64,000 nt of DNA from assembly GCF_048898065.1 (NCBI RefSeq), contig NZ_JBLWFI010000001.1, positions 1,364,001 to 1,428,000 of the forward strand, in the 5' to 3' direction. A program made the translations under genes and the position numbers. Within the stretch, counting starts at the first letter, position 1. Each line of letters starts with the position of its first letter. Of this stretch, positions 45,456 to 54,677 are shown piece by piece. This DNA is from Tepidibacillus_B infernus. Its GTDB lineage: Bacteria > Bacillota > Bacilli > Tepidibacillales > Tepidibacillaceae. The notes below the pieces were generated by a model that was not told the DNA's origin, did no database searches, and saw only the letters and a list, made by a program, of their open reading frames with translations.

Positions 45456-46214
45456 CTATATCACTTTTGCCTCGTTATGCAATAACTGAATTAATTCTTT
45501 TGCCTGCCCATTGATTTCACCAAAAAGAATCCTTCCTGCACTTTTCTTCGATGGTAGATAAGTTTCGAGCGTTTCTGTCTTTGCTTGAATCGCTTCTTTC
45601 TCTATCTCGACATCTGGGCGACTTAATGGTTTTTTCTTGGCCTTCATAATACCTGGTAAAGAAGGATATCTGGGTTCATTCAATCCTTGCTGAGTCGTAA
45701 TTAAAACAGGTAGTGAAGCTTCTACAACTTCCGTATCCCCCTCAACATCCCGATGAACGGTTACATGTTGATCATCCAATTCAATTTTGACGGCGGTTCC
45801 GATAAAAGGAATACCTAAAATCTCCGCGATCCGTTGTGGCACCTGTCCAGAACCATCATCTACTGCTACATGACCCGCCAAAATCAGGTCATAGGATTGT
45901 TCTTGAATCACTTTTGCAAGAACTTGTGAAACCGTATATTCATCCCCAAATAAGTTCTCATCATCTAGTAAAATGGCCTGATCTGCTCCCATTGCGAGTG
46001 CTGTACGTATCGAGCTCTCAAAACGATCTGGTCCCAAGGAAAGGAGAGTAATCGTCCCACCATGGTTTTCCTTGATTTTTAAGGCCTCTTCGACCGCATA
46101 CTCATCATAGGGGTTAATGATGAACTCTACACCTTCTTCACTAATTTGCCCATCTTTTAAGACGATTTTTTCTTCTGTATCAAAGGTTTGTTTTAATAGG
46201 ACTAGAATATCCAT
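45456..46214 (-). CDS. etfB: Electron transfer flavoprotein beta subunit
   Basis: The 252-residue subunit has NPYDEYAVEEALKIKE near the N-terminus, AMGADQAILLDD, the AMP-binding loop ILAGHVAVDDGSGQVPQRIAE and the family C-terminal region ITTQQGLNEPRYPSLPGIMKAKKKP. It pairs with EtfA. Eight bases separate AGGAGG from the ATG. Confidence 0.96.
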   Translation of the reverse strand: MDILVLLKQTFDTEEKIVLKDGQISEEGVEFIINPYDEYAVEEALKIKENHGGTITLLSLGPDRFESSIRTALAMGADQAILLDDENLFGDEYTVSQVLAKVIQEQSYDLILAGHVAVDDGSGQVPQRIAEILGIPFIGTAVKIELDDQHVTVHRDVEGDTEVVEASLPVLITTQQGLNEPRYPSLPGIMKAKKKPLSRPDVEIEKEAIQAKTETLETYLPSKKSAGRILFGEINGQAKELIQLLHNEAKVI

Positions 46215-46231
46215 CCATTTTTCCTCCTCTA

Positions 46232-47011
46232 CTATTTATCTTCAAAAAAAGGAACACGTTTTTCTAGGAAGGCTTGAGTTCCCTCTTGTTTATCATCAGT
46301 GGTACAAACCTCACCAAATAACTTTGCCTCGTTCTTCAATCCTTCTTCTAACGTTCCTGCCAAACCTTGATCAATTGCCTCTATCGATTTTGCAATCGCG
46401 ATTCCACCCTTTGTTGCAATATGATGAGCCAGTTTTTTCGCCTCGACTAAAACGCTTTCATGTGGAACAACATGATTAACAACCCCGACACGATAAGCTT
46501 CTTCTGCTGAATAAAGGTTCCCTGTTAAAATCCATTCGATCGCAATAGAACGGTTGGTTAAACGAGTGAGTCGCTGTGTCCCTCCAAAACCTGGGATAAT
46601 TCCCAAATTGATCTCCGGTTGACCGAATTTCGCTTGATCTCCAGCGATCCGAATGTGACAAGCCATTGCTAACTCCATTCCACCTCCAAGACATACCCCG
46701 TTGACGGCGGCAATCACTGGTTTTTTCATCTTTTCGATTTGATCAAACAATTGTTGTCCCGTACGTGCTAATCGTTCCCCTTCTTCTTGAGAAGAAATTG
46801 CGGCAATCTCTTTAATATCTGCACCTGCTATAAATGCTTTTCCCTGTCCTGTTAACACCACCGCTTTCACTCGTGAATCCACACACATCGCTTCTAGAGC
46901 TGTCTCTAGCTCCTGCAACGTCTTCATACCTAACGTGTTGACTGGCGGATGATTAATCGTAATCACAGCAACTCGATCCTCTAATTCATAATTCAAACGT
47001 TCAAATTCCAT
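46232..47011 (-). CDS. fadB: Enoyl-CoA hydratase
   Basis: The 259-residue crotonase has the oxyanion loop KAFIAGADIKEIAA, the GVCLGGGMELAMACHIRIA segment and catalytic glutamates in FGQPEINLGIIPGFGGTQRL. It hydrates trans-2-enoyl-CoA. Its place between fadR and etfB matches the B. subtilis lcfA-fadR-fadB-etfB-etfA operon. I use ATG 47011, 11 bases after AAGGAG; GTG 47023 overlaps that site. Confidence 0.93.
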   Translation of the reverse strand: MEFERLNYELEDRVAVITINHPPVNTLGMKTLQELETALEAMCVDSRVKAVVLTGQGKAFIAGADIKEIAAISSQEEGERLARTGQQLFDQIEKMKKPVIAAVNGVCLGGGMELAMACHIRIAGDQAKFGQPEINLGIIPGFGGTQRLTRLTNRSIAIEWILTGNLYSAEEAYRVGVVNHVVPHESVLVEAKKLAHHIATKGGIAIAKSIEAIDQGLAGTLEEGLKNEAKLFGEVCTTDDKQEGTQAFLEKRVPFFEDK

Positions 47012-47029
47012 TTCGTTTTCCACTCCTTT

Positions 47030-47617
47030 TTATTTGCATTTCAGTGCATTCATTAATAAGAAAAATACTGGCTGTACCAATGAAAGCAAATCATATTTCA
47101 TTTCTTTCATCACCCAAGATGTCACTGTTTCATCAATCGTCCCAAAGATCATTTGCCGCATCACTCGAATATCTAACTGCTGATGAAATTTTCCTTCATC
47201 AATTCCTTGGCGGATCAAGTCTTCTATCAGTTGGTGATAAATTTTGAGTGTAGCTCCAATTAATTTCCGAATATCTCGGTTGGATTGCCTTAACTCAATT
47301 TGTGTGACTATCGCAAGGTCTTGATCCATTGCCAATTGTTTAAAATGCATATAAATTAACTGATAGAGCTTTTGCTCCACGGTATCGACTAACTCGATTT
47401 GATGTTTAACCTTCTCAACGAATCGAGTCATTTTTAAGCGAAATAAAGAGATAAGAAGGTCATCCTTACTTTCAAAGTATAAATAGATCGTCCCGTCTGC
47501 TACTTGAGCTTCTCGTGCAATCTTTGTCACTTGTGCATTGTGATAGCCATGTTCAGCTATTACTTTGACCGCCGCATCAATAATCGCATGATATTTATCT
47601 CCAGCTTTTTTCACCAT
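47030..47617 (-). CDS. fadR: TetR-family fatty-acid repressor FadR
   Basis: The 195-residue regulator has a TetR helix-turn-helix (about 20-55: VIAEHGYHNAQVTKIAREAQVADGT begins it, then IYLYFESKDDLL) and a ligand-binding C-terminal domain. In B. subtilis FadR represses the beta-oxidation operons and is released by long-chain acyl-CoA. The start at 47617 is preferred because AAAGGGG lies nine bases upstream; the frame to 47656 would run through the operator. A FadR box directly upstream suggests autoregulation. Confidence 0.92.
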   Translation of the reverse strand: MVKKAGDKYHAIIDAAVKVIAEHGYHNAQVTKIAREAQVADGTIYLYFESKDDLLISLFRLKMTRFVEKVKHQIELVDTVEQKLYQLIYMHFKQLAMDQDLAIVTQIELRQSNRDIRKLIGATLKIYHQLIEDLIRQGIDEGKFHQQLDIRVMRQMIFGTIDETVTSWVMKEMKYDLLSLVQPVFFLLMNALKCK

Positions 47618-47637
47618 AATCCTGTTCCCCTTTATAC

Positions 47638-47655
47638 TGAATGATGATTCATTCA
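47638..47655. promoter_or_regulatory. FadR operator in front of fadR
   Basis: TGAATGATGATTCATTCA is an 18-bp palindrome with perfect outer arms (TGAATGA / TCATTCA). It agrees with the B. subtilis FadR box TGAATGAMTANTCATTCA apart from two central bases. It is about 20 bases before the fadR start. Confidence 0.8.
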
Positions 47656-47782
47656 TGTATAGTTATAGAATAACGTTAAATGAACGAAAAATCAATATAT
47701 TTTAAATATTCAGAAAATTTTAGGGACAAATAGACATTTTTTTATGTTGTCGTTCATATACTGTTATTTTAGTTACGATCAA

Positions 47783-49483
47783 CTAACTCACCTTATCCTG
47801 ATCTATTTTTTTCTTTTCCTCGTCAACGAGTGCTCGTCGTAATATTTTTCCTACCATGGTTTTTGGAAGTTCCGTTCTGAATTCATACGCTCTCGGAATT
47901 TTATATGCAGCTAAGCGTTCCCGACAAAAAACATCCAACTCTTTTTCTGTGATTGTTACTCCCTGTTTTAGAACGATAAATGCTTTAACTGTTTCACCGC
48001 GATACGGGTCAGGAATCCCTATAACAACTGCTTCTTGAACGGCCTCATGTTCGTATAGAACTTCCTCAACCTCTCGAGGATAAATGTTGTACCCACCTGC
48101 AATGATCATATCTTTCTTCCGATCTACAATGTAAAAGTACCCTTCGTCATCCATTGTTGCCATATCTCCAGTTAGTAACCAACCATTTAAAAATACTTTT
48201 GTCGTCTCTTCTGGACGATTCCAATATCCTTTCATCACAACTGGCCCTTTGATAGCCAATTCTCCAATTCCTCCGAATTCTACATCTTCAGCTGTAACTG
48301 GATCGACAATTTTGGCGTCAATGTCTGGCCATGGCAAACCAATACTTCCTGTTTTTCGTTTCTGCCAAATTGGATTGGCATGGGTTACAGGCGAGGTCTC
48401 GGTTAAACCATACCCTTCAACCAATCTTGCTCCTGTTAATTTCTCGAATTTTTCCTGCACTTCTAAAGGTAATGGAGCAGAGCCACTAATGCAAGCATTG
48501 ATGGATGAGAGATCATATTGTTTGACATTTGGATGGTTGAGAAGAGCAATATACATGGTAGGAGCACCCGGGAAAAAGGTGGGCTTTTCTCTTTGAATCG
48601 TCTCCAAAATTTCCTCTGCTTTGAAACGTGGAAGTAGGATCATGGTAGAAGCCAAGTGAATACTTAAATTCATAACAGAAGTCATTCCAAACACATGAAA
48701 AAAAGGTAACACACCTAAAATTCTTTCCTGTCCTTTCTTTGCCTGATACAGCCAATGAGTTTCCTGGACCACATTCGCAACCAGATTATAATGTGTAAGC
48801 ATGACTCCTTTTGCTACCCCTGTTGTTCCCCCTGTATATTGTAAAAGAGCAATATCTTCTTTGGGGTCAATCGAGACACGGATTGGAAATACCGGCTGAC
48901 TTTTGAGTAATTTAGAAAAGAAACAAACACCATCTTGTTTGGGAATCGGCACATACTGTCCTTCTTTTTTTAACTTCAAATTATAGAGTAGGTTCTTGGG
49001 GAAAGGTAAATAATCTTTAATGCTCGTAACAATAATGGTCTTGAGGAACGTTTTGGATCGAATGTTCATCACTTTTGGATATAATAAGTCCAGAGTCACT
49101 ATCGTTTCAGAACCTGAATCCACCAATTGTTGTTCTAATTCTCTCTCGGTATACATGGGATTATTTTGAACCACGATGGCACCTAGTAATAACGCTCCAT
49201 AATAGGAAATGACGGATTGTGGGGAATTAGGGAGTAAAAGGGATATACGATCCCCCTTCTTAATTCCTAATTGCTTTAACCCATGAGCAAATTTGTATAC
49301 ATCATTCATTAATTCATTGTATTTCATCGTTTTGCCCATGAAAGAAATGGCGTCGTGATTAGGAAAGTCCTTTGCAGATTGAACTAGCAAATCCGTAACA
49401 GGAATCTCTGGATATGCGATACTTGCCGGAACTTCTTTTGGATAGGAAGATAACCAAACTTTATTAAATTCATCCTTGTTCAT
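47783..49483 (-). CDS. lcfA: Long-chain fatty acid-CoA ligase
   Basis: The 566-residue AMP-forming ligase has the P-loop LLQYTGGTTGVAKGVMLTH, the A-motif GYGLTETSP, the fatty-acid signature block NGWLLTGDMATMDDEGYFYIVDRKKDMII and the catalytic lysine in PKTMVGKILRR. It activates free fatty acids to acyl-CoA, the entry step of the pathway encoded downstream. GAGGAGG, six bases before ATG 49483, sets the start; a frame to 49498 has no such signal. It is 165 bases upstream of fadR, which has its own promoter region. Confidence 0.94.
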   Translation of the reverse strand: MNKDEFNKVWLSSYPKEVPASIAYPEIPVTDLLVQSAKDFPNHDAISFMGKTMKYNELMNDVYKFAHGLKQLGIKKGDRISLLLPNSPQSVISYYGALLLGAIVVQNNPMYTERELEQQLVDSGSETIVTLDLLYPKVMNIRSKTFLKTIIVTSIKDYLPFPKNLLYNLKLKKEGQYVPIPKQDGVCFFSKLLKSQPVFPIRVSIDPKEDIALLQYTGGTTGVAKGVMLTHYNLVANVVQETHWLYQAKKGQERILGVLPFFHVFGMTSVMNLSIHLASTMILLPRFKAEEILETIQREKPTFFPGAPTMYIALLNHPNVKQYDLSSINACISGSAPLPLEVQEKFEKLTGARLVEGYGLTETSPVTHANPIWQKRKTGSIGLPWPDIDAKIVDPVTAEDVEFGGIGELAIKGPVVMKGYWNRPEETTKVFLNGWLLTGDMATMDDEGYFYIVDRKKDMIIAGGYNIYPREVEEVLYEHEAVQEAVVIGIPDPYRGETVKAFIVLKQGVTITEKELDVFCRERLAAYKIPRAYEFRTELPKTMVGKILRRALVDEEKKKIDQDKVS

Positions 49484-49521
49484 CTTTTCCCTCCTCAATA
49501 TATTTTTTAATGTGTATCTCT

Positions 49522-49550
49522 ATTGTATATAATTTTCAGAACATTTTGAA
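49522..49550 (-). promoter_or_regulatory. Candidate promoter of lcfA and the fad block
   Basis: On the minus strand TTCAAA (49545-49550) and TACAAT (49522-49527) are 17 bases apart, about 38 bases before the lcfA start. No FadR half-site TGAATGA was seen here. Confidence 0.45.
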
Positions 49551-49582
49551 TATTTTTTTTAAATTTTCTATTTTATTTTTAA

Positions 49583-49612
49583 TAAAAAAAGGTAGGCGAT
49601 AAACAACCTACC
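49583..49612 (-). terminator. Terminator of the trp operon
   Basis: The stem GGTAGG / CCTACC with a 10-base loop is followed on the minus strand by seven U. It lies just past trpG and before the lcfA promoter. Confidence 0.82.
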
Positions 49613-49638
49613 TACACTTAAAATAGAACCCGTACTTT

Positions 49639-50250
49639 TTAAGCGTACCTTTTTCCCTTTTTATTGCTGGCTTTATGTTCTCCTTTATAATACTGGATAA
49701 AATTTTGCAAAATTTGCCTTCCGTAAGGGGTTAAGATGGATTCGGGATGAAATTGTACTCCTTCAATTGGATACTCCTTATGGCGAATGGCCATGATCTC
49801 TCCTTCTTCTGTTACTGCTGTAACTTCGATTTCTTCAGGCAAAGACTCTCGATCAACTACCCAGGAATGATATCTCCCTGCTTCAAATAGTTCTGGAACT
49901 TGAGTAAAAATTTTTTGATGATTATGGGAAATGGTTGATGTTTTCCCATGCATCAATCGTTCAGCTAACTTTATTTCTCCTCCAAAGGCTTTCGCAATTG
50001 CTTGGTGTCCTAAACATACCCCTAATGTAGGAACTTCTGTCCCTAATTGTTTAATCACTTCTAAGCTAATCCCGGCATCCTCAGGAATCCCAGGCCCTGG
50101 TGAGATAAGAATAAAGTCAGGATTTAATTTACGTATCTCTTCTACTGTGGCTTGGTCATTACGGATGACGTAGCATGTTTCTCCTAGATCTTCAACCAAT
50201 TGCACTAGATTATAGGTAAAGGAATCATAATTATCAATCACTACGATCAT
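49639..50250 (-). CDS. trpG: Anthranilate / aminodeoxychorismate synthase glutaminase subunit
   Basis: The 203-residue class I glutamine amidotransferase has the nucleophile in LGVCLGHQAIAKAFGG and the His-Glu pair in GVQFHPESILTPYG. It releases ammonia from glutamine for TrpE, and in Bacilli the same subunit often also serves PabB in folate synthesis. Here it is the last gene of the trp operon, overlapping trpA by 4 bases. In B. subtilis trpG sits in the folate operon, so this is a different arrangement. The C-terminus is lysine-rich (KASNKKGKRYA). Confidence 0.93.
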   Translation of the reverse strand: MIVVIDNYDSFTYNLVQLVEDLGETCYVIRNDQATVEEIRKLNPDFILISPGPGIPEDAGISLEVIKQLGTEVPTLGVCLGHQAIAKAFGGEIKLAERLMHGKTSTISHNHQKIFTQVPELFEAGRYHSWVVDRESLPEEIEVTAVTEEGEIMAIRHKEYPIEGVQFHPESILTPYGRQILQNFIQYYKGEHKASNKKGKRYA

Positions 50251-51038
50251 TGAAGAACCTCCCTCAAGTAAAGACGGAGTTCTTCGATCAATTGCTTTTC
50301 AAATTGCTTTGAGATTGCTTCATCCTGCAAAATATTTTCTCTTGTTAGTAATCGTTGTTCGATCTCTGTAATTGCTCGAATCAATGCACTTCCTATCACA
50401 AAGCCATCTAGATTTTCAGCTAAAGGCTCAAGTTGAGACTTTTCCTTAATGCCAAAGCCAAGCACGATAGGAACCTTAGCCACATTTTTTACTTCATTAA
50501 TTAATGTCGCGATTTCTTGATGAAAGGTTGAACGTTCACCTGTCACACCTAAGGAAGAGACAATGTAAATAAATCCTTCTGCTTGCTCGGCAATTTGTCT
50601 GATTCTTCCTTTAGAAGTAGGGGCAATCAACGAGATGATTGGAATCTTGTATGGTTGTAAAGCTTCTTTCAAAGCACCGTTTTCTTCTAAGGGTAAATCT
50701 GGGACAAGAATCCCATTAAAGCCACTTTCAGATAATCTTCTGGCCAATCGGTCTAAGCCCATTTGCAATAGGGGGTTATAATAGGTAAACAAAACTAAAG
50801 GAACTTGAAGCCCTTCTTTTCTTACCTCGCTAACTAGCTCTAAAGTTCTTTCTAAATTCATGCCTTGGTCAATCGCTCTAAGAGAAGATTGTTGAATGAC
50901 TGGCCCATCTGCTAAGGGATCAGAATAAGGAACACCGATCTCAATCATCTCAGCTCCTTCTTCCTGCAACAAAAATAGAATTTTCTTGAATAATGACTCT
51001 GTTGGAAAACCTGCAGTAATAAAAGGAATAAACTTCAT
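50247..51038 (-). CDS. trpA: Tryptophan synthase alpha chain
   Basis: The 263-residue TIM barrel has FITAGFPTESL, the active-site glutamate in EMIEIGVPYSDPLADGP and the aspartate in LVPDLPLEE. It converts indole-3-glycerol phosphate to indole, which is channelled to TrpB. It overlaps trpB and trpG by 4 bases each. Confidence 0.96.
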   Translation of the reverse strand: MKFIPFITAGFPTESLFKKILFLLQEEGAEMIEIGVPYSDPLADGPVIQQSSLRAIDQGMNLERTLELVSEVRKEGLQVPLVLFTYYNPLLQMGLDRLARRLSESGFNGILVPDLPLEENGALKEALQPYKIPIISLIAPTSKGRIRQIAEQAEGFIYIVSSLGVTGERSTFHQEIATLINEVKNVAKVPIVLGFGIKEKSQLEPLAENLDGFVIGSALIRAITEIEQRLLTRENILQDEAISKQFEKQLIEELRLYLREVLQ

Positions 51039-52246
51039 TCGACTCCCTCCCCTGTAAAGAACTGATGGATCGTGTTCATGTCTTTATCTCCTCTTCCAGA
51101 GAGATTGACAAGAATAATATTCTCTTTTTTCAGGGTAGGAGCTAGTTTGATTGCTTGAGCCAAGGCATGTGCTGACTCAATCGCAGGAATAATTCCTTCC
51201 TCTTGACTTAATCGCTTTAACGCATTCATGGCTTCTTCATCAGTAATCGTGGTATAGGTAGCTCTTCCACTGGAATGTAGATAAGCATGTTCTGGCCCAA
51301 CCCCTGGATAGTCTAATCCTGCTGAGATAGAATAGGCTGGTTGAATCATCCCGTGATTATCTTGAAGTAAGTAGGTATAGGCTCCATGAATAATCCCTGG
51401 TTTGCCTTTGGTTAAGGTTGCTGCATGCTCTGAATCGAGGCCTTTTCCTGCCGCCTCTACACCTACAAGCTGTACTTGCTGATCTTGGATAAAGGGATGG
51501 AAGATACCAATCGCGTTACTTCCCCCGCCAACGCTAGCGATCACCACATCAGGCAAACGACCCTCTTGGTCAAGCATTTGTTGACGTGCTTCAATTCCAA
51601 TCACCTTTTGAAAATCTCTTACCATCGTTGGATAAGGATGAGGACCGACAACAGAACCAATTAAATAATGAGTGTCCTCTACATGGGCAGCCCAATACCG
51701 AATCGCTTCATTGGTTGCATCTTTCAATGTTCCTCGGCCACTATGAACGGGAACGACTTCTGCCCCTAACAACTGCATTCGAAACACATTTAACTTTTGT
51801 CGTTCAATATCTTCTGCTCCCATAAAAACTTTGCATTCTAAGCCAAGCCTAGCAGCGATCGTTGCCGATGCGACTCCATGTTGGCCTGCACCAGTTTCAG
51901 CGATGATTTTTGTTTTTCCCATCCGTTTTGCTAGTAATCCTTGACCAATCGCATTATTAATTTTATGTGCACCCGTGTGGTTCAGATCCTCACGCTTAAG
52001 ATAGATTTTGGCTCCACCTAAAGATTCACTCAGTTTATCTGCATAATAAAGTAAAGTTGGCCGTCCTGCATACATCTTCACCCATGTTAAATATTCTTCT
52101 TTGAACGCTTCGTCCTCCCGAATTTCTTGATATGTGGCTTCTAATTCTTTTACCGCATGCATCAAGGTTTCTGGGATATAAGTCCCACCAAATTCTCCAA
52201 ACCTTCCATTATCCAGTTCAACAGTCCATTCCTTTGGATTGATCAT
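51035..52246 (-). CDS. trpB: Tryptophan synthase beta chain
   Basis: The 403-residue PLP enzyme has FGGTYIPETL, the Schiff-base lysine in HTGAHKINNAIGQ and the phosphate loop SVGGGSNAIG. It joins indole and serine to make tryptophan. The motifs are those of the standard TrpB1 form that pairs with TrpA. Confidence 0.97.
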   Translation of the reverse strand: MINPKEWTVELDNGRFGEFGGTYIPETLMHAVKELEATYQEIREDEAFKEEYLTWVKMYAGRPTLLYYADKLSESLGGAKIYLKREDLNHTGAHKINNAIGQGLLAKRMGKTKIIAETGAGQHGVASATIAARLGLECKVFMGAEDIERQKLNVFRMQLLGAEVVPVHSGRGTLKDATNEAIRYWAAHVEDTHYLIGSVVGPHPYPTMVRDFQKVIGIEARQQMLDQEGRLPDVVIASVGGGSNAIGIFHPFIQDQQVQLVGVEAAGKGLDSEHAATLTKGKPGIIHGAYTYLLQDNHGMIQPAYSISAGLDYPGVGPEHAYLHSSGRATYTTITDEEAMNALKRLSQEEGIIPAIESAHALAQAIKLAPTLKKENIILVNLSGRGDKDMNTIHQFFTGEGVE

Positions 52247-52854
52247 TTTCTAGCCTCCTCTAAAACCTCTACAATCTTTTCCAAGGATTTTAATCCTTCT
52301 ACCTCTACTCCACTGGATAGATCAACACCATCAATCGAATATGGTTTAAGTTGCTTTAGATCATTTGCTGTTACTCCACCAGCAACCAGAATAGGCAACT
52401 TGATTTTCTCCCAAGTTTCTTTGTGAACTCCCCAATCGAATTTGGTTCCAGTACCGCCACGATTCGCTCCTGCTGTATCAAAGATAAAACCATCTACCAC
52501 ATCAAGATAAGGTTGGTAGGGAAGATGAAGCTCTTCTCCTTCTACGGAAAGGACTTTCCAAATCTGCTTTCCAGTCATATCTTTGATAAGTTGGCAATAG
52601 TTAGCTGTTTCGTCTCCATGTAATTGAATGATATCTACTGGAGCTTCAACGATTTGTTCTATACTTGGATTTACAAATACGCCAACCGTTTTAACAAAAT
52701 TTGGAATATGCATTTTCCATTGTTTAACTTGTTCAGCACTGACTTGTCGCCTACTTTTCGTAAAAACAAAACCGATATAATCTGGCCAAATCTGCCTTTC
52801 CTTTAATTCAACCAGGGTTTCTTCTTGAAAAATACCACAGATTTTCACTTTCAT
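52243..52854 (-). CDS. trpF: Phosphoribosylanthranilate isomerase
   Basis: The 203-residue TIM barrel opens with KVKICGI (general base cysteine in KICG) and has IQLHGDE and the acid region FDTAGANRGGTGTKFDW. It makes CdRP from phosphoribosylanthranilate. It is overlapped by 4 bases on both sides. Confidence 0.94.
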   Translation of the reverse strand: MKVKICGIFQEETLVELKERQIWPDYIGFVFTKSRRQVSAEQVKQWKMHIPNFVKTVGVFVNPSIEQIVEAPVDIIQLHGDETANYCQLIKDMTGKQIWKVLSVEGEELHLPYQPYLDVVDGFIFDTAGANRGGTGTKFDWGVHKETWEKIKLPILVAGGVTANDLKQLKPYSIDGVDLSSGVEVEGLKSLEKIVEVLEEARK

Positions 52855-53642
52855 CTTTTTCCCACCAACTCGTATATCGCTTCAACTTGGTTAGCCGCTT
52901 TTACGATCCTTTCGCCAACTAATACCCCTTTAATTCCTAAATTGCTTAGAGTTTCTACTTGTTCATGGGAATGAATTCCGCTTTCGCTGATCAACAACGT
53001 TTCCTTTGGAAGTTGACCCAACAACTGATGAGTATGTTGGATTGAAGTATTAAAGGTCGTTAAATCACGATTATTGATGCCGATCATTTCAGGAGTAAAA
53101 GCTTTAAGCACTTTTTGAATATCGTCTTGATCGTGAACTTCTGTTAACACTTCTAATCCGAGTTCTTTTGCTTGAAGATAAAGTTCTTGGTATTGACTTG
53201 GTTCTAAAATCGCCGCGATTAGTAAAATTACGCTTGCTCCATATCCTTTGGCCTCATCTACTTGGTAGGGGTCAATGATAAAATCCTTCCTTAATAAAGG
53301 AATCGTTTCCGTTAATTCTCGTATTTGTAAGAGGTGATTGATACTCCCTTGAAAAAATTCCTGATCCGTTAAAATGGAGATTCCCTCAACTTTCGCCTCT
53401 TTATACTTCTTAAAGAGAACCGTTGGTTGGTAATCTTCCATCAAAACCCCTTTTGAAGGAGAAGCTTTTTTCATCTCAGCGATGATCCCAACAGGCCTAG
53501 GTGTTTCGATTAGATTTTTTCTTAAAGAACAGGTGGATGCATGATAATAAGGCAAAGACCTTAGTTCAGATTGACTGATTCGTTGTTTACTTTCAGCGAT
53601 GATTTCTTTCTTTTTGGATACGATGCGATCTAAGATATTCAT
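52851..53642 (-). CDS. trpC: Indole-3-glycerol phosphate synthase
   Basis: The 263-residue enzyme has IAEMKKASPSKGVL, LRKDFIIDPYQVDEAK, EVLTEVHDQDD, IGINNRDLTTF and ISESGIHSHEQV, all expected TrpC motifs. It closes the indole ring. It is stand-alone and not fused to TrpF. Confidence 0.96.
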   Translation of the reverse strand: MNILDRIVSKKKEIIAESKQRISQSELRSLPYYHASTCSLRKNLIETPRPVGIIAEMKKASPSKGVLMEDYQPTVLFKKYKEAKVEGISILTDQEFFQGSINHLLQIRELTETIPLLRKDFIIDPYQVDEAKGYGASVILLIAAILEPSQYQELYLQAKELGLEVLTEVHDQDDIQKVLKAFTPEMIGINNRDLTTFNTSIQHTHQLLGQLPKETLLISESGIHSHEQVETLSNLGIKGVLVGERIVKAANQVEAIYELVGKR

Positions 53643-54661
53643 GAAACATGATCCACCTTCTTTGAGAACCTTTGTAGCTTAAGGATCTTTTGATAGACTT
53701 TGCCTGTATCCACTAATTCTCGTGCTTGTTCGATTCCTTCCGCAATATTGCTAGCTTTTCCTGTTACATAAAAACTGGCTCCGGCATTGATCAAAATAAA
53801 GTCGCGCTTTGGACCTTTTTTCCCTTGGAAAATATCTAATAAATCTTTTGCATTTTCTTGGGGGGTATCTCCTCGTAGATCAGATAATGAAGATCTAGTA
53901 AAACCAAATTGTTCAGGAGTTACAAAGTAAGTTTGGATTTCCCCATCTCTCAATTCTGTCACCTTGGTTTCGTTCGTCATCGTGATTTCATCCATTCCGT
54001 CAAGGCCAGATACGACAATTGCTCTTTTTACCCCAAGGCCTTGTAACACTTTTGCAATTGGTTCTGTCAAGTTAGGATGATAGACGCCCATCACTTGATG
54101 ATCTGCTTTTAAAGGGTTGCTTAATGGCCCAAGGACATTAAACACGGTTCGAATTCCTAGCTCTTTTCTAGAAACGGCTGCATGCTTCATTCCTTGATGA
54201 AAGATTGGGGCATATAAAAACGCAATATTTTCTTCATTTAATAGTTGTTCTAGATCTTCAGGGGATTGTTGAATAGGAATATCCATTGCTTCAAGAACGT
54301 CGGCACTGCCACTTTTCCCTGAAACGGCACGATTTCCATGTTTGGCAACTTTAATTCCACCAGAAGCTGCAATCAATGCGGCTGCAGTCGATACGTTGAT
54401 CGTACCGCTGCCATCTCCTCCTGTTCCACAGGTGTCAAGTAAGGGACCATTGATCTGAAATGGGGTCTTAACCTGCTCCCTCATCGCTTCAACCATCCCG
54501 ATAATCTCTTCTGTTGTTTCTCCTAATACCTTTAGTCCAACCATAAAAGCGGTCACTTGGTGGGGAGGTACGTTCCCTAAAATGATTTCCTCCATAAACT
54601 GTTTACTCTCTTCTCTTGTCAAATGGTTACCAGCTAACAATTTTTCTAATATCTTTCTCAT
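53639..54661 (-). CDS. trpD: Anthranilate phosphoribosyltransferase
   Basis: The 340-residue enzyme has the glycine-rich PRPP motif DTCGTGGDGSGTINVST, KHGNRAVSGKSGSAD and VVSGLDGMDEIT. It attaches phosphoribose to anthranilate. It is 16 bases after trpE, the only non-overlapping junction in the operon. No glutaminase domain is fused to it. Confidence 0.96.
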   Translation of the reverse strand: MRKILEKLLAGNHLTREESKQFMEEIILGNVPPHQVTAFMVGLKVLGETTEEIIGMVEAMREQVKTPFQINGPLLDTCGTGGDGSGTINVSTAAALIAASGGIKVAKHGNRAVSGKSGSADVLEAMDIPIQQSPEDLEQLLNEENIAFLYAPIFHQGMKHAAVSRKELGIRTVFNVLGPLSNPLKADHQVMGVYHPNLTEPIAKVLQGLGVKRAIVVSGLDGMDEITMTNETKVTELRDGEIQTYFVTPEQFGFTRSSLSDLRGDTPQENAKDLLDIFQGKKGPKRDFILINAGASFYVTGKASNIAEGIEQARELVDTGKVYQKILKLQRFSKKVDHVS

Positions 54662-54677
54662 CTCTACTAATCTCCTC

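Noticed and set aside
45125..46479. Plus-strand frames of 120-129 residues across etfA, etfB and fadB
   Set aside because: They are shadows opposite well-identified genes, with no start signals.
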